The notes: a model not told the origin generated them from the sequence alone. DNA of 64,000 bases from Eubacteriales Family XIII. Incertae Sedis bacterium (GCA_031264295.1 JAISED010000016.1:32662-96661), one strand, 5' to 3'. Numbered from the stretch's first letter, positions 46,345 through 55,922 are shown. Numbers and translations are program-made.

Positions 46345-46367
46345 TTTGTGACAAAATTTGTGACAAA
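46345..46367. promoter_or_regulatory. Tandem TTTGTGACAAA sites upstream of the GH3 gene
   Basis: Two 11-bp dyads, TTTGTGACAAA at 46345-46355 and 46357-46367, spaced 12 bp centre to centre (about one helical turn). They lie ~90 bp upstream of the GH3 start, beside AT-rich -10-like strings, and ~70 bp upstream of the lplA promoter. This is a candidate operator for sugar-responsive control. Confidence 0.45.
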
Positions 46368-46437
46368 ATAAATGACTGTAATCCACTTGATTCATAATGT
46401 AGGCAGGAAGAAGGCTGTGAGTTTTTTGTGAGGAACA

Positions 46438-46466
46438 TTGACTTCCGGCATGATGATCTTTATAAT
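46438..46466 (+). promoter_or_regulatory. Sigma-A promoter of lplA
   Basis: TTGACT (46438-46443), a 17-nt spacer and a perfect TATAAT (46461-46466). Transcription would start near 46473. Confidence 0.8.
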
Positions 46467-46520
46467 TATATAGGTAAGTAATAAGCAAAATAAACGAAAA
46501 TGAGGGGGAAGAAGAAAAAA

Positions 46521-47516
46521 TTGATCTATATTGAACCCGAATCGACCGACGCGGCGTTTCATTTTTCGGTTGAAGAGTATTGCATAGAACATTTTACAGA
46601 GGATGAGCCGGTCTGGATGCTGTGGCAGACTGAGAGATGCGTTATGCTGGGCAGGAACCAGATAGCTGACGCTGAGATCGACATGGGAGAGGCAGAGCGG
46701 CTCGGTGTTGATATCGTGAGGCGTTCCAGCGGCGGCGGCGCTATTTTTACCGATATGGGCGTTCTCCTATATACGGTGATATTGCCGTTCGGCGACGGCG
46801 TGGACGCGAAGCAGACGCTCATAAAGCAGATGGGGGAGCCTATTGTCCGCGCTTTGTATAAGATGGGCGTTCCGGCGCGGCTTGAGGGTAGGAATGACAT
46901 ACTTGTTGACGGTCAGAAGGTTTCGGGAATGGCTCAATATATAAAGGACGCGAAGCTCTGCAGCCATGGGTCTCTCCTTTTTGATACGGATATAGAGGTG
47001 CTTACAAAGGTTTTGCGTACGGATGTCGAAAAGATTCAGACGAAGGCGCTGCGTTCCATGCGGGGCAGGGTGACGAATCTCATAGAACACCTGCAGGATC
47101 CCATACCTGTCAGGGGATTTTGGGATGAGATTAAAGGATGTCTCTTTGAGGGGACCGATGTGCGGGAATATCGTCTTACGGATGAGGATCTCGCGCAGAT
47201 AGAGAAGATACGCCTGGAAAAATACGCAAACCGCGCGTGGACATTCGGGAGTGCGCCTAAATTTTCCTACAGCGACGCGAAGAGATTTACGGGCGGGAAG
47301 CTGGAAGTTTTTCTTGAGATAGACGGGGGCGTCGTCGCCGATTGCAGACTGAACGGTGATTTTATGGCCTTGCTGCCGGTGAGACAGCTCGAAGAGCGGA
47401 TTGAGGGCGCGGAGTACCGCCCTGATGAGATACGGCGGCGGCTCGAAGGCGTGGCGCTTGAGCAGTATATAGGGACTATCAATGCGGACGAGCTGATTTC
47501 GTGCATGTTTGGATAA
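46521..47516 (+). CDS. lplA: Lipoate--protein ligase A
   Basis: 331 aa. Activates free lipoate with ATP and attaches it to lipoyl domains of enzymes such as glycine cleavage H protein or 2-oxoacid dehydrogenases. Family motifs are present: WQTERCVMLGRNQ, VRRSSGGGAIFTDMG (lipoate/ATP site), RNDILVDGQKVSGMAQ and GSLLFDTD, with a C-terminal accessory domain. I prefer the TTG at 46521 (MIYIEPEST, the usual family start) with AGGGGGA upstream; an ATG at 46500 would add a Lys-rich MRGKKKK and lacks a ribosome site. Followed by lipA, so salvage and synthesis of lipoyl groups are linked. Confidence 0.93.
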   Translation: MIYIEPESTDAAFHFSVEEYCIEHFTEDEPVWMLWQTERCVMLGRNQIADAEIDMGEAERLGVDIVRRSSGGGAIFTDMGVLLYTVILPFGDGVDAKQTLIKQMGEPIVRALYKMGVPARLEGRNDILVDGQKVSGMAQYIKDAKLCSHGSLLFDTDIEVLTKVLRTDVEKIQTKALRSMRGRVTNLIEHLQDPIPVRGFWDEIKGCLFEGTDVREYRLTDEDLAQIEKIRLEKYANRAWTFGSAPKFSYSDAKRFTGGKLEVFLEIDGGVVADCRLNGDFMALLPVRQLEERIEGAEYRPDEIRRRLEGVALEQYIGTINADELISCMFG

Positions 47517-47527
47517 GGCGGGAGCAG

Positions 47528-47549
47528 CCGCCGGTTTCCGGCGGATTTT
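47528..47549 (+). terminator. Hairpin between lplA and lipA
   Basis: CCGCCGG-TTT-CCGGCGG followed by ATTTTC. The stem is strong but the T-run is short, so it may only attenuate read-through. A -10-like GTATAATAG lies just before lipA. Confidence 0.5.
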
Positions 47550-47618
47550 CACGATGGCGGTCACAATGCCCGGCGGCGGACATGACGTCGGCGATGGTAT
47601 AATAGAGGGGTAACAAGG

Positions 47619-48467
47619 ATGCAGAGAAAACCCGATTGGCTGCGGAAGCGGATTACAGCCGGCCCGGAGCGCGCGGAGCTGGAAGGGATATTGAGCGAAT
47701 TATCGCTGAATACGGTTTGCTGCGAGGCTCAGTGTCCGAATTGTGTGGAGTGCTTTGCCGCGAAGACGGCGACGTTTATGATACTGGGGACTAACTGCAC
47801 GAGGAATTGCAGTTTCTGTAATGTGACTTGCGGCGCGCCGGAGGCGATTGATCCCGCAGAGCCTGAACGGGTCGCGGAGGCGGTGCGCAGGCTTGGGCTT
47901 AAGTATGTGGTCGTTACTTCCGTTACGCGGGACGACCTGCCGGATGGCGGCGCTATGCACTTTGCCGATACTGTCAGGGCGATCCGGGAGCGCAGCCCGA
48001 TGACGGCGGTGGAGGTGCTCATTCCCGATTTTCAAGGGGAGAAGGATGCGCTTGCGCTTGTGACGGAGGCGTGGCCGACAGTGATAAGTCACAACATGGA
48101 AACGGTAGAAGCGCTTTACGATGAGGTGAGACCACAGGCGGATTACCGGCGTTCCCTCGCACTTTTGGGGCGGATCAAAGGACTGAACCCTACGATTCGC
48201 AGCAAGAGCGGCTTCATGCTGGGACTTGGAGAGACTAAGGAAGAGGTCATCGAATTGATGGGGGATCTACGGGAGGCGGGATGTGAGCTGCTGACCATAG
48301 GTCAGTACTTAGCGCCCTCGAAGGGACATCACCCGGTGCGCGAGTACGTACATCCGGACATCTTTGATGAATATAAAAATATAGCCGACGCGAAGGGCTT
48401 CAGCTTCGTCGCCTCAGCGCCATTTGTCAGAAGCTCGTATCACGCAGGAGAGGCGCTCGGTCTGTGA
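47619..48467 (+). CDS. lipA: Lipoyl synthase
   Basis: 282 aa. Radical SAM enzyme that inserts two sulfur atoms into octanoyl groups on carrier proteins. The auxiliary 4Fe-4S motif is C34-x4-C39-x5-C45 (CCEAQCPNCVEC), the radical SAM motif is C60-x3-C64-x2-C67 (CTRNCSFC), and the serine that completes the auxiliary cluster is in the C-terminal VRSSYHA. Length matches the family. Its start is 102 nt after lplA. Confidence 0.97.
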   Translation: MQRKPDWLRKRITAGPERAELEGILSELSLNTVCCEAQCPNCVECFAAKTATFMILGTNCTRNCSFCNVTCGAPEAIDPAEPERVAEAVRRLGLKYVVVTSVTRDDLPDGGAMHFADTVRAIRERSPMTAVEVLIPDFQGEKDALALVTEAWPTVISHNMETVEALYDEVRPQADYRRSLALLGRIKGLNPTIRSKSGFMLGLGETKEEVIELMGDLREAGCELLTIGQYLAPSKGHHPVREYVHPDIFDEYKNIADAKGFSFVASAPFVRSSYHAGEALGL

Positions 48468-48543
48468 AATCGTCGCCAGGTTCCGGTATGGGCGAATCTG
48501 ACGTGGCATTCGAGTAGTAACATTAAGAGGAGGTGTCATTACA

Positions 48544-50607
48544 TTGGAAATAAGCCAATACATGAACAAATATCCCATCACGCTGAACGAGAATGACACA
48601 TTCGAAAAGGCTGTTGAGGTGCTTGTCTCGCACAAGACGAATGGTATACCCATCATGAACGCTAATGGCACGATGACCGGTATTATTACGCTGGCCAGGG
48701 CGTTCCGCCTGCTGAGCGAATCTCTGGATCCGAACACTATGCTGGAACGCGTTATGATCCGCAATCCCATCGTAGTAGGACCCGAGGAGGATATTGATGA
48801 GCTGATCGAGCATCCCATAAGCGCGTTGCCTGTGGTGAAGGACGATAAACTGGTGGGTCTTTACTCGCTGCCGGATACGATACGCGCCTATTACAGTTCC
48901 AAAAAATCCCTGGCTCTTGAGCTGGATGCTATCATAAACGGTCTTTATAACGGCGTTGTCACCATAGACACGTCGGAGAATATACGTGTGGTAAACCCCC
49001 CTGCCGCCGCTGCTTTGAACATTCCCGCGGAGGAATTGATAGGGAAGAATATCAATGATGTATTTCCGCAGGCGGGCATGTCCGAGGTGATGCGAACCGG
49101 ATTGCCGGCGATAAACCGCAAGATCAATTACGGAGAAAAGACGTTTTTGGTCACATGCACCAAGGTCAAGTGGGAGTATGAGATTGGGATCGCTATAATC
49201 AACGACTTCACCGAACTCACCGACGTTTATGAGGAATTATTTCAGACTAAAAAGGTGATGCGGGAGTTGGAGACCATCATAGAGACCTCTTCGGATGGGA
49301 TATTGGTGACGGATGAAAACGGCGGCATCGTCAAGGTGAATACCGCATTGACGGACATATTCGGCGAGGACGCCGAAAGGATTATAGGGAAGAATATCAA
49401 AGAATACCGCGATGTGTTCGGCGAGAACATCGCGGGGCGGCTGAGCATGAGGCGCAACAGTCCAGAGGAGAAAGGCGTTCCTGTATATGCCAAAAAAGGA
49501 AAAACGAGGCTCGCGTCCGTGGCCAACCCCATCATAGCAAAGGACGGAACCTGCAACGGATTCGTGGTGGATATACAGGATATAACGCGTATACATGAAC
49601 TGGAACGTCAGGTGCATAATCTGGAAATATTGTATCAGCAGGAGATAAAGAAATCTGCGGCTACCGAAAAATATGTGTTTACGGATCCGAAGAGCCGGCG
49701 CTTGTTAGAGAGGATACTGCAGATCGCCAAGGTCGATTCTACGGTGCTTATAACGGGAGAGTCCGGAGTGGGCAAGGAGGTAGTGGCGGAACTTCTCTTT
49801 AATTCAGGGAGCAGGGCGGATAAGGCCTTTGTGAAGATCAACTGCGGCGCGATACCGGAGAGCCTCTTGGAATCGGAATTGTTCGGCTATGAGCCGGGCG
49901 CCTTCACAGGCGCAGGCAAGAAGGGCAAGAGCGGTATGCTGGAGATCGCCAATCACGGAACGGTATTTCTGGATGAGATCGGCACCCTGCCTATATCCCT
50001 TCAGGTGAAGCTGCTGCGCGTTCTGCAAGGTCAGGAGATAATGCGCGTCGGCGGTACGGCGCCCAGAAAGATAGATGTGCGCATCATAGCCGCGACTAAC
50101 AGGGATCTGGCGGAGATGGTGGCTTCCGGTGAGTTCCGCCTCGACCTCTACTACAGGCTCAACGTGGTGCCGGTCTTTGTGCCGCCGCTGCGCGATAGGA
50201 AGGAAGACATACCGGCGCTCATACAGCATTTCCTCAGCAAATACAACGAAAAATACAAGCTGTCCAAGTCATTCAGCGCCTCCGCCATAGAGCAGATGCT
50301 GGATTATAGGTGGCCGGGCAATATCAGGGAACTGGAGAACATGGTTGAACGTTCCGTGGTAACCAATGAAGATGATACGATTAAACACCTTTCCGACGAA
50401 ATGACGGCAGGCGATAAGGTGCTGTGGCTCAAGACGGAAGGTGTGCGCTTCAGCCAAAATTACAGAGACATGGTGAATGATTATGAGACCATGCTTCTGG
50501 GGAAAGCCCTCGAACAATACGGCAGTACCAGAAAAATGTCGGCCGCTTTGGGAATAAATCAATCAACAATCGTAAAAAAAATGTCGAGATTTGGTATGAT
50601 TCGATAA
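48544..50607 (+). CDS. Sigma-54-dependent activator with CBS and PAS sensor domains and Fis-type HTH
   Basis: 687 aa. Residues 1-~115 are a CBS pair (MNKYPITLNENDTFEKAVEVL, GIPIMNANGTMTGIITLARA); ~125-235 and ~245-355 are two PAS domains; ~378-605 is the AAA+ domain with Walker A GESGVGKE (405-412) and the sigma-54 contact loop GAFTGA (452-457); the C-terminus is a Fis-like helix-turn-helix (RKMSAALGINQSTIVKKMSRFG). CBS domains often sense adenine nucleotides or acyl-CoA state. The TTG at 48544 follows GAGGAGGTG. A -24/-12 promoter lies 217 nt beyond its stop, in front of the acyl-CoA operon, its likely target. Confidence 0.93.
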   Translation: MEISQYMNKYPITLNENDTFEKAVEVLVSHKTNGIPIMNANGTMTGIITLARAFRLLSESLDPNTMLERVMIRNPIVVGPEEDIDELIEHPISALPVVKDDKLVGLYSLPDTIRAYYSSKKSLALELDAIINGLYNGVVTIDTSENIRVVNPPAAAALNIPAEELIGKNINDVFPQAGMSEVMRTGLPAINRKINYGEKTFLVTCTKVKWEYEIGIAIINDFTELTDVYEELFQTKKVMRELETIIETSSDGILVTDENGGIVKVNTALTDIFGEDAERIIGKNIKEYRDVFGENIAGRLSMRRNSPEEKGVPVYAKKGKTRLASVANPIIAKDGTCNGFVVDIQDITRIHELERQVHNLEILYQQEIKKSAATEKYVFTDPKSRRLLERILQIAKVDSTVLITGESGVGKEVVAELLFNSGSRADKAFVKINCGAIPESLLESELFGYEPGAFTGAGKKGKSGMLEIANHGTVFLDEIGTLPISLQVKLLRVLQGQEIMRVGGTAPRKIDVRIIAATNRDLAEMVASGEFRLDLYYRLNVVPVFVPPLRDRKEDIPALIQHFLSKYNEKYKLSKSFSASAIEQMLDYRWPGNIRELENMVERSVVTNEDDTIKHLSDEMTAGDKVLWLKTEGVRFSQNYRDMVNDYETMLLGKALEQYGSTRKMSAALGINQSTIVKKMSRFGMIR

Positions 50608-50611
50608 AAGG

Positions 50612-50648
50612 GATGAAAAAAGTAATCGCTATGATGACTTTTTTCATC
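50612..50648 (+). terminator. Inverted repeat 1 after the activator gene (terminator or enhancer site)
   Basis: GATGAAAAAAGT and ACTTTTTTCATC are perfect 12-bp arms around 13 nt, starting 5 nt after the stop. No T-run follows the second arm. It shares TTTTTTCATC with the next hairpin, so it might also be an activator binding site. Confidence 0.5.
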
Positions 50649-50718
50649 GAGGTAAGTCTTCTTGAAGTGATTGACAATTACGCTGGTTTAGCACGATAAA
50701 GAGGTAAAAACATATCGG

Positions 50719-50757
50719 GCCGTGATGAATTTTTTCATCACGGCTTGTTGTTTTTTT
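50719..50757 (+). terminator. Rho-independent terminator after the activator gene
   Basis: GCCGTGATGAA-TTTT-TTCATCACGGC (50719-50744) followed by TTGTTGTTTTTTT. Its centre is ~105 bp upstream of the sigma-54 promoter, a distance typical of enhancer sites. Confidence 0.8.
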
Positions 50758-50823
50758 GCGGTGTGCGCCGGAAAAACGTCCCATTTTCAGCTTAATTTGA
50801 ACTATTTTACTTAACTTCCTGTT

Positions 50824-50838
50824 TGGCACAGTTATTGC
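50824..50838 (+). promoter_or_regulatory. Sigma-54 (-24/-12) promoter of the acyl-CoA operon
   Basis: TGGCAC-N5-TTGC with exactly 10 nt between the invariant GG and GC, matching the consensus. It is 128 nt upstream of the first gene. Tandem AGTTCCAAGTT-type repeats (50886-50920) lie in the leader. Confidence 0.85.
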
Positions 50839-50965
50839 GTATAATTTGTTGTATTCTAATTGCCACTCAGCCGGCATTATTTGCTCAAGTTCCAAGTTTC
50901 AGTTCCAAGTTCCAGTTATATTATTTTTAAGTAAAAAGAATAGAGAATTAGGAGGCATGAATTAG

Positions 50966-51829
50966 ATGGACATTAAAACGATTTGCGTAGTGGGCGCGGG
51001 ACTGATGGGTCAGCAGCTTGCGCTGTTAGCCGCTAAGTCGGGTTTTGAAGTGTACTGTGCTGACACTTCAGCTGAAGCCTTGAAAAAAGCCCAGGACTTT
51101 GTAGCGACGTGGATTCCGAAACAGCAGGCCAAGGGAAAAATTACCGATGAGCAGATTGAGCTTGTGAATAAAGGTTTACATTTTGTTGACAATCTGGAAG
51201 AGGCCGCGAAGAACGCGGATATGGTTATCGAAGCGGCTGTTGAGAATCTTGCTGTTAAACGCGCTATTTTCGCTGAATTGGATAGGATTACTCCGCCTCA
51301 TGCTATTTTGGCGACGAACAGTTCATATCTGGTAAGTTCCAAGATAGCGGACGCGACTTCACGTCCGGATAAAGTTCTCAACATGCACTTTTTCAACCCG
51401 GCTTTGATCATGAAGACTGTAGAAGTGGTACAGGGACCTCACGTCTCGGATGAGACAGTCGACAAGGTTATGGAAGTCGCTCGTGCATTTGGGAAAAACC
51501 CTGCCAGAGTTAATAAAGAAATCTACGGCTTCCTGTGCAACCGCATCTTCAGTGTAATGACCAAGGAAGCGTGCTACATGCTGGATCAGGGCATAGCCTC
51601 TGTAGAGGATATTGACAATGCCGTGAAGGGCGCATTCGGACATCCGATGGGACCCTTGGAGCTGCTTGATATGACAGGGATTGACCTTGAATATCATCTG
51701 GGCATGGAGAGATTCAGGGAGACCGGCAATCTGACGGATAAGCCCAGCCCCAGCCTGGTTGAAAGATATGGCAGAGGCGACTACGGACGTAAGACAGGAA
51801 AAGGATATTACGATTACACGAAGAAATAA
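50966..51829 (+). CDS. hbd: 3-hydroxyacyl-CoA (3-hydroxybutyryl-CoA) dehydrogenase
   Basis: 287 aa. NAD(P)-dependent oxidation of 3-hydroxyacyl-CoA to 3-oxoacyl-CoA or the reverse. The Rossmann motif is VVGAGLMGQQLALLAAK near the N-terminus, the catalytic histidine is in NMHFFNPA, and the C-terminal domain has NRIFSVMTKEACYMLDQG, GHPMGPLELLD and YGRKTGKGYYDY. First gene of the sigma-54-driven operon; AGGAGG lies about 11 nt upstream of the ATG. Confidence 0.95.
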   Translation: MDIKTICVVGAGLMGQQLALLAAKSGFEVYCADTSAEALKKAQDFVATWIPKQQAKGKITDEQIELVNKGLHFVDNLEEAAKNADMVIEAAVENLAVKRAIFAELDRITPPHAILATNSSYLVSSKIADATSRPDKVLNMHFFNPALIMKTVEVVQGPHVSDETVDKVMEVARAFGKNPARVNKEIYGFLCNRIFSVMTKEACYMLDQGIASVEDIDNAVKGAFGHPMGPLELLDMTGIDLEYHLGMERFRETGNLTDKPSPSLVERYGRGDYGRKTGKGYYDYTKK

Positions 51830-51862
51830 GATCCGCGTTGCGGAGAGGGGTTGAAAACGAAT

Positions 51863-52627
51863 ATGAGTTACGAAAATATCATAATTCGCAATGAGAACAG
51901 TGTTGCGATAATAAACTTGGATCGTCCGAAAAGCCTGAACGCGTTGAATTCGGAGTTGATCGATGAGCTGGACAGAGCCTTTGACGAACTCGCCGTCGAT
52001 CCCGAAGTGAGGGTGGTCGTTATAACAGGTGAGAAGAATTTCGCGGCGGGAGCTGATATAACCAATATGGTAGAACTTTCTCCCGATGAAGCGCGTTCTT
52101 TCGCTTTTACACCGACCTTCAACAAGATAGCGAATTTCCCGAAACCTGTGATAGCCGCTATAGAAGGCTTCGCCCTCGGAGGCGGTATGGAACTGGCTCT
52201 GTGCTGCGATATCAGGATCGCGGCGCCCGGAGCGAAAATGGGATTTCCCGAGATCAATCTCGGCATCTTCCCCGGCGCGGGCGGGACGCAGAGACTGCCG
52301 CGGCTGATCGGCGCCTCGAAAGCGAAGAAACTGATCTTCACGGGTTCTATGGTGGAGGGCGAGGCTGCGCTGGAGCTCGGACTGGTCGATTCATTAGCGG
52401 ATAATCCTCTGGAAGAAGCGGTGAAACTGGCGGGTAAATTGGCGGGTAAAGCGCCTATAGCGCTCAAGCTAGCGAAGGAATGCATTAATAGCGCCGGCGA
52501 CGTGGATCTCCAAACCGGCACAAAGATCGAGGCAATCAGCTGGAGCGGCTTATTCGCCACAGTTGATCAAAGAGAAGGCATGCGCGCCTTTATTGAGAAG
52601 CGCAAGGCCGTTTTTGTCGGGAAATAG
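51863..52627 (+). CDS. Enoyl-CoA hydratase (crotonase family)
   Basis: 254 aa. Hydrates trans-2-enoyl-CoA. Oxyanion-hole segments NFAAGADITNM and ALGGGMELAL are present, and the two catalytic glutamates are in GGMELALCCD and GFPEINLGIFPGAGGTQRLP. The ATG at 51863 (MSYENIIIRNEN) matches family starts; a TTG at 51851 is possible but would sit against the ribosome site GGAGAGG. It begins about 30 nt after the dehydrogenase, in the order of beta-oxidation genes. Confidence 0.94.
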   Translation: MSYENIIIRNENSVAIINLDRPKSLNALNSELIDELDRAFDELAVDPEVRVVVITGEKNFAAGADITNMVELSPDEARSFAFTPTFNKIANFPKPVIAAIEGFALGGGMELALCCDIRIAAPGAKMGFPEINLGIFPGAGGTQRLPRLIGASKAKKLIFTGSMVEGEAALELGLVDSLADNPLEEAVKLAGKLAGKAPIALKLAKECINSAGDVDLQTGTKIEAISWSGLFATVDQREGMRAFIEKRKAVFVGK

Positions 52628-52656
52628 GCGGGATGCCGCACTGGAGGAGAGGTAAT

Positions 52657-53844
52657 ATGATAAAAGATGTTGTAATAGTAGCCGGAGTGCGCACCGCGAT
52701 AGGCGACTATATGGGCGGCTTGCAGTCGCTGAAGAGTCATGAGTTAGGTACTTTGGCGCTGAAAGGCGTCATCGAGAAGTCCGGAATAAATCCGGAACTG
52801 ATAGAAGAGGTAATAGCCGGGCATGTAAATCAGGCCGGCGCTCCCGGAAATTCCGCAAGGTGGGTAACACTGAAGGCGGGATGTCCCATCGAGACTACTT
52901 CAACAACTGTGCACCAGCAGTGTCCCTCGTCCATGCGCGCCGCCGACTTCCTTTCTCAGGCGATAATGCTCGGGAGAATAGATGTGGGTGCCGCCGTGGG
53001 AATGGAGAGTATGTCCAACGCGCCTTATCTTCTCATGGATGCGAGAAAGGGATATCGCTTAGGCGACGGCGAGAAGGTTCAGGACAGCATGATGATAGGC
53101 GGACTGGTATGCGCCTTTGAAGGTTATCACATGGGAGTGACGGCTGAGAATATCGCTGAGAAGTATGGCATAAGCCGTGAAGAACAGGATGAATACGCCG
53201 TAATGAGTCATGAAAGGGCTTGCAAAGCCATAGACGACGGCATCTTCAAGGAAGAGATAATTCCTGTGGAGCTCAAGTCGCGTAAGGGCGTACAGATCTT
53301 CGATACGGACGAGCACCCCCAGAGGGATTATACGCTGGAGAAGGCGTCCAAGCTGAAACCGGTTTTCAAGAAGGACGGGACGGTTACGGTCTTTAACGCG
53401 TCCGGTTTGAATGACGGCGCGGCGGCTCTGATCATGATGTCGGCGGACAAGGCGAAGGAACTGGGCTTAAAACCGCTGGCGCGTGTAGTATCGGCGGCCT
53501 CCGGGTCTGTAGAGCCGCGCATTATGGGAATGGGCGTTGTTCCCGCAGTTCACAAGGCGCTGAAATACGCGAACTTGGATATAAATGACATTGATTATTG
53601 GGAGCTGAACGAGGCTTTTGCGGCGCAATTCCTCGGATGCAACCGTGAACTTAAGATTCCGTTTGATCGTGTGAACGCGCACGGCTCGGGCATTCCGCTT
53701 GGACACCCGGTGGGAATGACAGGCGTGCGTATCATCATGGCGGCTGTAAATGAGTTGAAGCGCCGCGGCGGACGTTACGCGTGTTCTTCCATGTGCGCCA
53801 GCGGCGGGCCGGCCGGGGCGTTCATCGTTGAAAATATACAGTAA
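52657..53844 (+). CDS. Acetyl-CoA acetyltransferase (thiolase)
   Basis: 395 aa. Cleaves 3-oxoacyl-CoA with CoA or condenses acetyl-CoA. The acyl-accepting cysteine is in [14 protein letters not shown] (about residue 90), the His region is in [17 protein letters not shown], and the second catalytic cysteine is in [19 protein letters not shown] and [11 protein letters not shown] are also present. The ATG at 52657 follows GGAGAGG; an upstream in-frame start precedes that site. It completes the core beta-oxidation set. Confidence 0.95.
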   Translation: MIKDVVIVAGVRTAIGDYMGGLQSLKSHELGTLALKGVIEKSGINPELIEEVIAGHVNQAGAPGNSARWVTLKAGCPIETTSTTVHQQCPSSMRAADFLSQAIMLGRIDVGAAVGMESMSNAPYLLMDARKGYRLGDGEKVQDSMMIGGLVCAFEGYHMGVTAENIAEKYGISREEQDEYAVMSHERACKAIDDGIFKEEIIPVELKSRKGVQIFDTDEHPQRDYTLEKASKLKPVFKKDGTVTVFNASGLNDGAAALIMMSADKAKELGLKPLARVVSAASGSVEPRIMGMGVVPAVHKALKYANLDINDIDYWELNEAFAAQFLGCNRELKIPFDRVNAHGSGIPLGHPVGMTGVRIIMAAVNELKRRGGRYACSSMCASGGPAGAFIVENIQ

Positions 53845-53884
53845 TTAGTGCAAGTTTTCCAAGATAATTCGGAGGTAGAGTTCT

Positions 53885-55690
53885 ATGGGCAACAAATTGA
53901 TGGATTTGCGAGACGCCAGGTTTGCTATTTATGATCAACTGAAAATATCCGACTTGTATGCGTACGAAAAGTTTAGCGACTATTCGGATGACACAGTCGA
54001 TCTGGCGATCAATACGGCGGAAAAATTGGCTGTAAATGAGTATTACCCCATTAACGCCGCGGGCGACAAGGCAGGTGTCGTCTTCAGCGACGGAAAAGCG
54101 ACAGTGCCGGCGGAGTTTCACGCAGCGTATCAGAAGTTCTGTGAGGGCGGCTGGACGGCGCCTGCTGAGTCATATGATTATGGCGGACAGCAGATGCCTA
54201 CCATGCTCAACTATCTTACACAGATGTTATTCTTCGCCGCCAATCAGTCGCTTATGGTTTATACCTGCCTTACGCACAGCGCGGGCAAGGTAATCGAGAT
54301 ATTCGGAACCGACGAGCAGAAAAGTAAGTATCTGGAACCCATTTGGTCGGGCAGATACGGCGGATGTATGGACTTGACTGAGCCGGAGGCGGGCAGCGAC
54401 GTCGGGTCTATAAAGACCAAGGCCACACCCAACGAGGACGGAACGTTCAATATCAAAGGCAACAAGCTATTCATAAGCCAGGGCGAATCGGATCTGACGG
54501 AAAATCTGATTCACATTCTTCTGGCGAGAGTCGAGGGAGACCCCGAAGGCACCAAGGGTCTGTCTTGCTTCGTAGTCCCGAAATTCAGGGTCAACGATGA
54601 CGGGACATTGGGGAAACTCAATGATGTGGTGTGTACAGGCGTTGAGCATAAAATGGGCATGAAGGGTTCGGCGACGGCGTCCTTGGCCTACGGCGACAAT
54701 AATGATTGTATAGGCGAGCTGATAGGCGGCCGCGGCAAGGGTATCATCACGATGTTCAATATGATGAACGAGCAGCGTATAGTGGTCGGCATGGAAGGTA
54801 TCGCGATGGGCAGTTCGGCTTATCTCCACGCGCTGGATTTCGCGCGGGAAAGAAAGCAGGGCGTCGCATTCGGACAGAGAACAGGCCCCCAGGTTCCCAT
54901 CATCGAGCATCCGGACGTCAGGAGAAACCTCCTGGTCACAAAGAGTTATACAGAAGGAATCCGCGCCCTCCTGCTTTATGCGGCTAAATGCCTCGATCTG
55001 AAAGAGGTCGTAGACGATGAGACGGCAAAGCAGAAGTACAGCAATCTTGTTGAGATACTGACGCCCATATGTAAGAGCGGCGGATCGGACAAGGGATTCG
55101 ACGCTTGCGTCACCGCGATACAGATATTCGGCGGCTATGGATATTGCCAGGAATACTATGTAGAGCAGCTTGCGCGTGACTGCAAGATCACGAGTATCTA
55201 CGAAGGCACAAACGGAATTCAGGCGAACGACCTGCTCGGACGTAAGATCGTCATGAAGGGCGCGTCTGCGTTCCAGGCGCTGATAGACGAAATCCAATCG
55301 GTTATTGCGGCAGCTAAGGGGATCGATGGGCTATCTGACTATGCAGCGGAATTAGGAACATATCTTGATAAATTCATTGAAACAAGCGGCCTGCTTCGGG
55401 AGCGGCTGACTGAAAACGGATTTTTGGCATATTCATGGGCGACGCCGTATCTGAGCATAGCGGAGGATATAGCGGTAGCGTGGATGCTCCTCGATCAGTC
55501 TGTTATCGCGAGCGGAAAGCTTGCTGCCGGAGGCGCGGCTGAAGCTGACGCGATCTACTACGAAAGCAAGATCAACACCACGAAGTTCTTCATCAGTTCT
55601 ATACTTCCGCAGGTGACAGGAAAGTTGGATGCGATAGACAAGAACGACGATACCTTCCTGAAGCTTGAGGATAAGTATTTTATAGATTGA
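53885..55690 (+). CDS. Large acyl-CoA dehydrogenase (DmdC-like, ~600 aa)
   Basis: 601 aa. FAD enzyme forming 2-enoyl-CoA. Longer than the usual ~380 aa because of an N-terminal extension and a C-terminal helical domain (~470-595), as in 3-methylmercaptopropionyl-CoA dehydrogenase-like proteins. Flavin-site segments include GCMDLTEPEAGSDVG and KLFISQG; the catalytic base is E440 in SIYEGTNGIQANDLLGRK. No electron-transfer flavoprotein genes lie next to it, so its acceptor is encoded elsewhere or differs. The ATG follows GGAGG by 9 nt. Confidence 0.93.
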   Translation: MGNKLMDLRDARFAIYDQLKISDLYAYEKFSDYSDDTVDLAINTAEKLAVNEYYPINAAGDKAGVVFSDGKATVPAEFHAAYQKFCEGGWTAPAESYDYGGQQMPTMLNYLTQMLFFAANQSLMVYTCLTHSAGKVIEIFGTDEQKSKYLEPIWSGRYGGCMDLTEPEAGSDVGSIKTKATPNEDGTFNIKGNKLFISQGESDLTENLIHILLARVEGDPEGTKGLSCFVVPKFRVNDDGTLGKLNDVVCTGVEHKMGMKGSATASLAYGDNNDCIGELIGGRGKGIITMFNMMNEQRIVVGMEGIAMGSSAYLHALDFARERKQGVAFGQRTGPQVPIIEHPDVRRNLLVTKSYTEGIRALLLYAAKCLDLKEVVDDETAKQKYSNLVEILTPICKSGGSDKGFDACVTAIQIFGGYGYCQEYYVEQLARDCKITSIYEGTNGIQANDLLGRKIVMKGASAFQALIDEIQSVIAAAKGIDGLSDYAAELGTYLDKFIETSGLLRERLTENGFLAYSWATPYLSIAEDIAVAWMLLDQSVIASGKLAAGGAAEADAIYYESKINTTKFFISSILPQVTGKLDAIDKNDDTFLKLEDKYFID

Positions 55691-55702
55691 CAGACTGCCT
55701 GA

Positions 55703-55726
55703 ACCCTGCCCGTACGCGGGCAGGGT
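55703..55726 (+). other. Intercistronic hairpin before the CoA-transferase gene
   Basis: ACCCTGCCCG-TACG-CGGGCAGGGT is a perfect 10-bp GC-rich stem with a tetraloop and no T-run. It could protect or process the operon mRNA and lower expression of the downstream two genes. The 230-nt gap to 55922 otherwise shows only GC-rich spacer sequence. Confidence 0.6.
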
Positions 55727-55922
55727 GTGCAGGCGTCAGGAATTCACTGACGCAATCGCAGGCGGCAGGCGCCGGGAATCGCGGGCGTCGGATGTTGTTG
55801 CAAGCGCCGGGGAATTCGTTGACGTCATCGCATTAAAGCTGAAGCATTGCCGGCTGAGCTTGGCTTTGGCTGTGAACGGCATGAATTTTATGCTGTAACT
55901 AATTTTAAGAGGAGGTGCTTAT

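Noticed and set aside
46500..46520. ATG at 46500 as the lplA start
   Set aside because: It places AGGGGGA inside the coding sequence and adds an atypical Lys-rich tail before the conserved MIYIE start.
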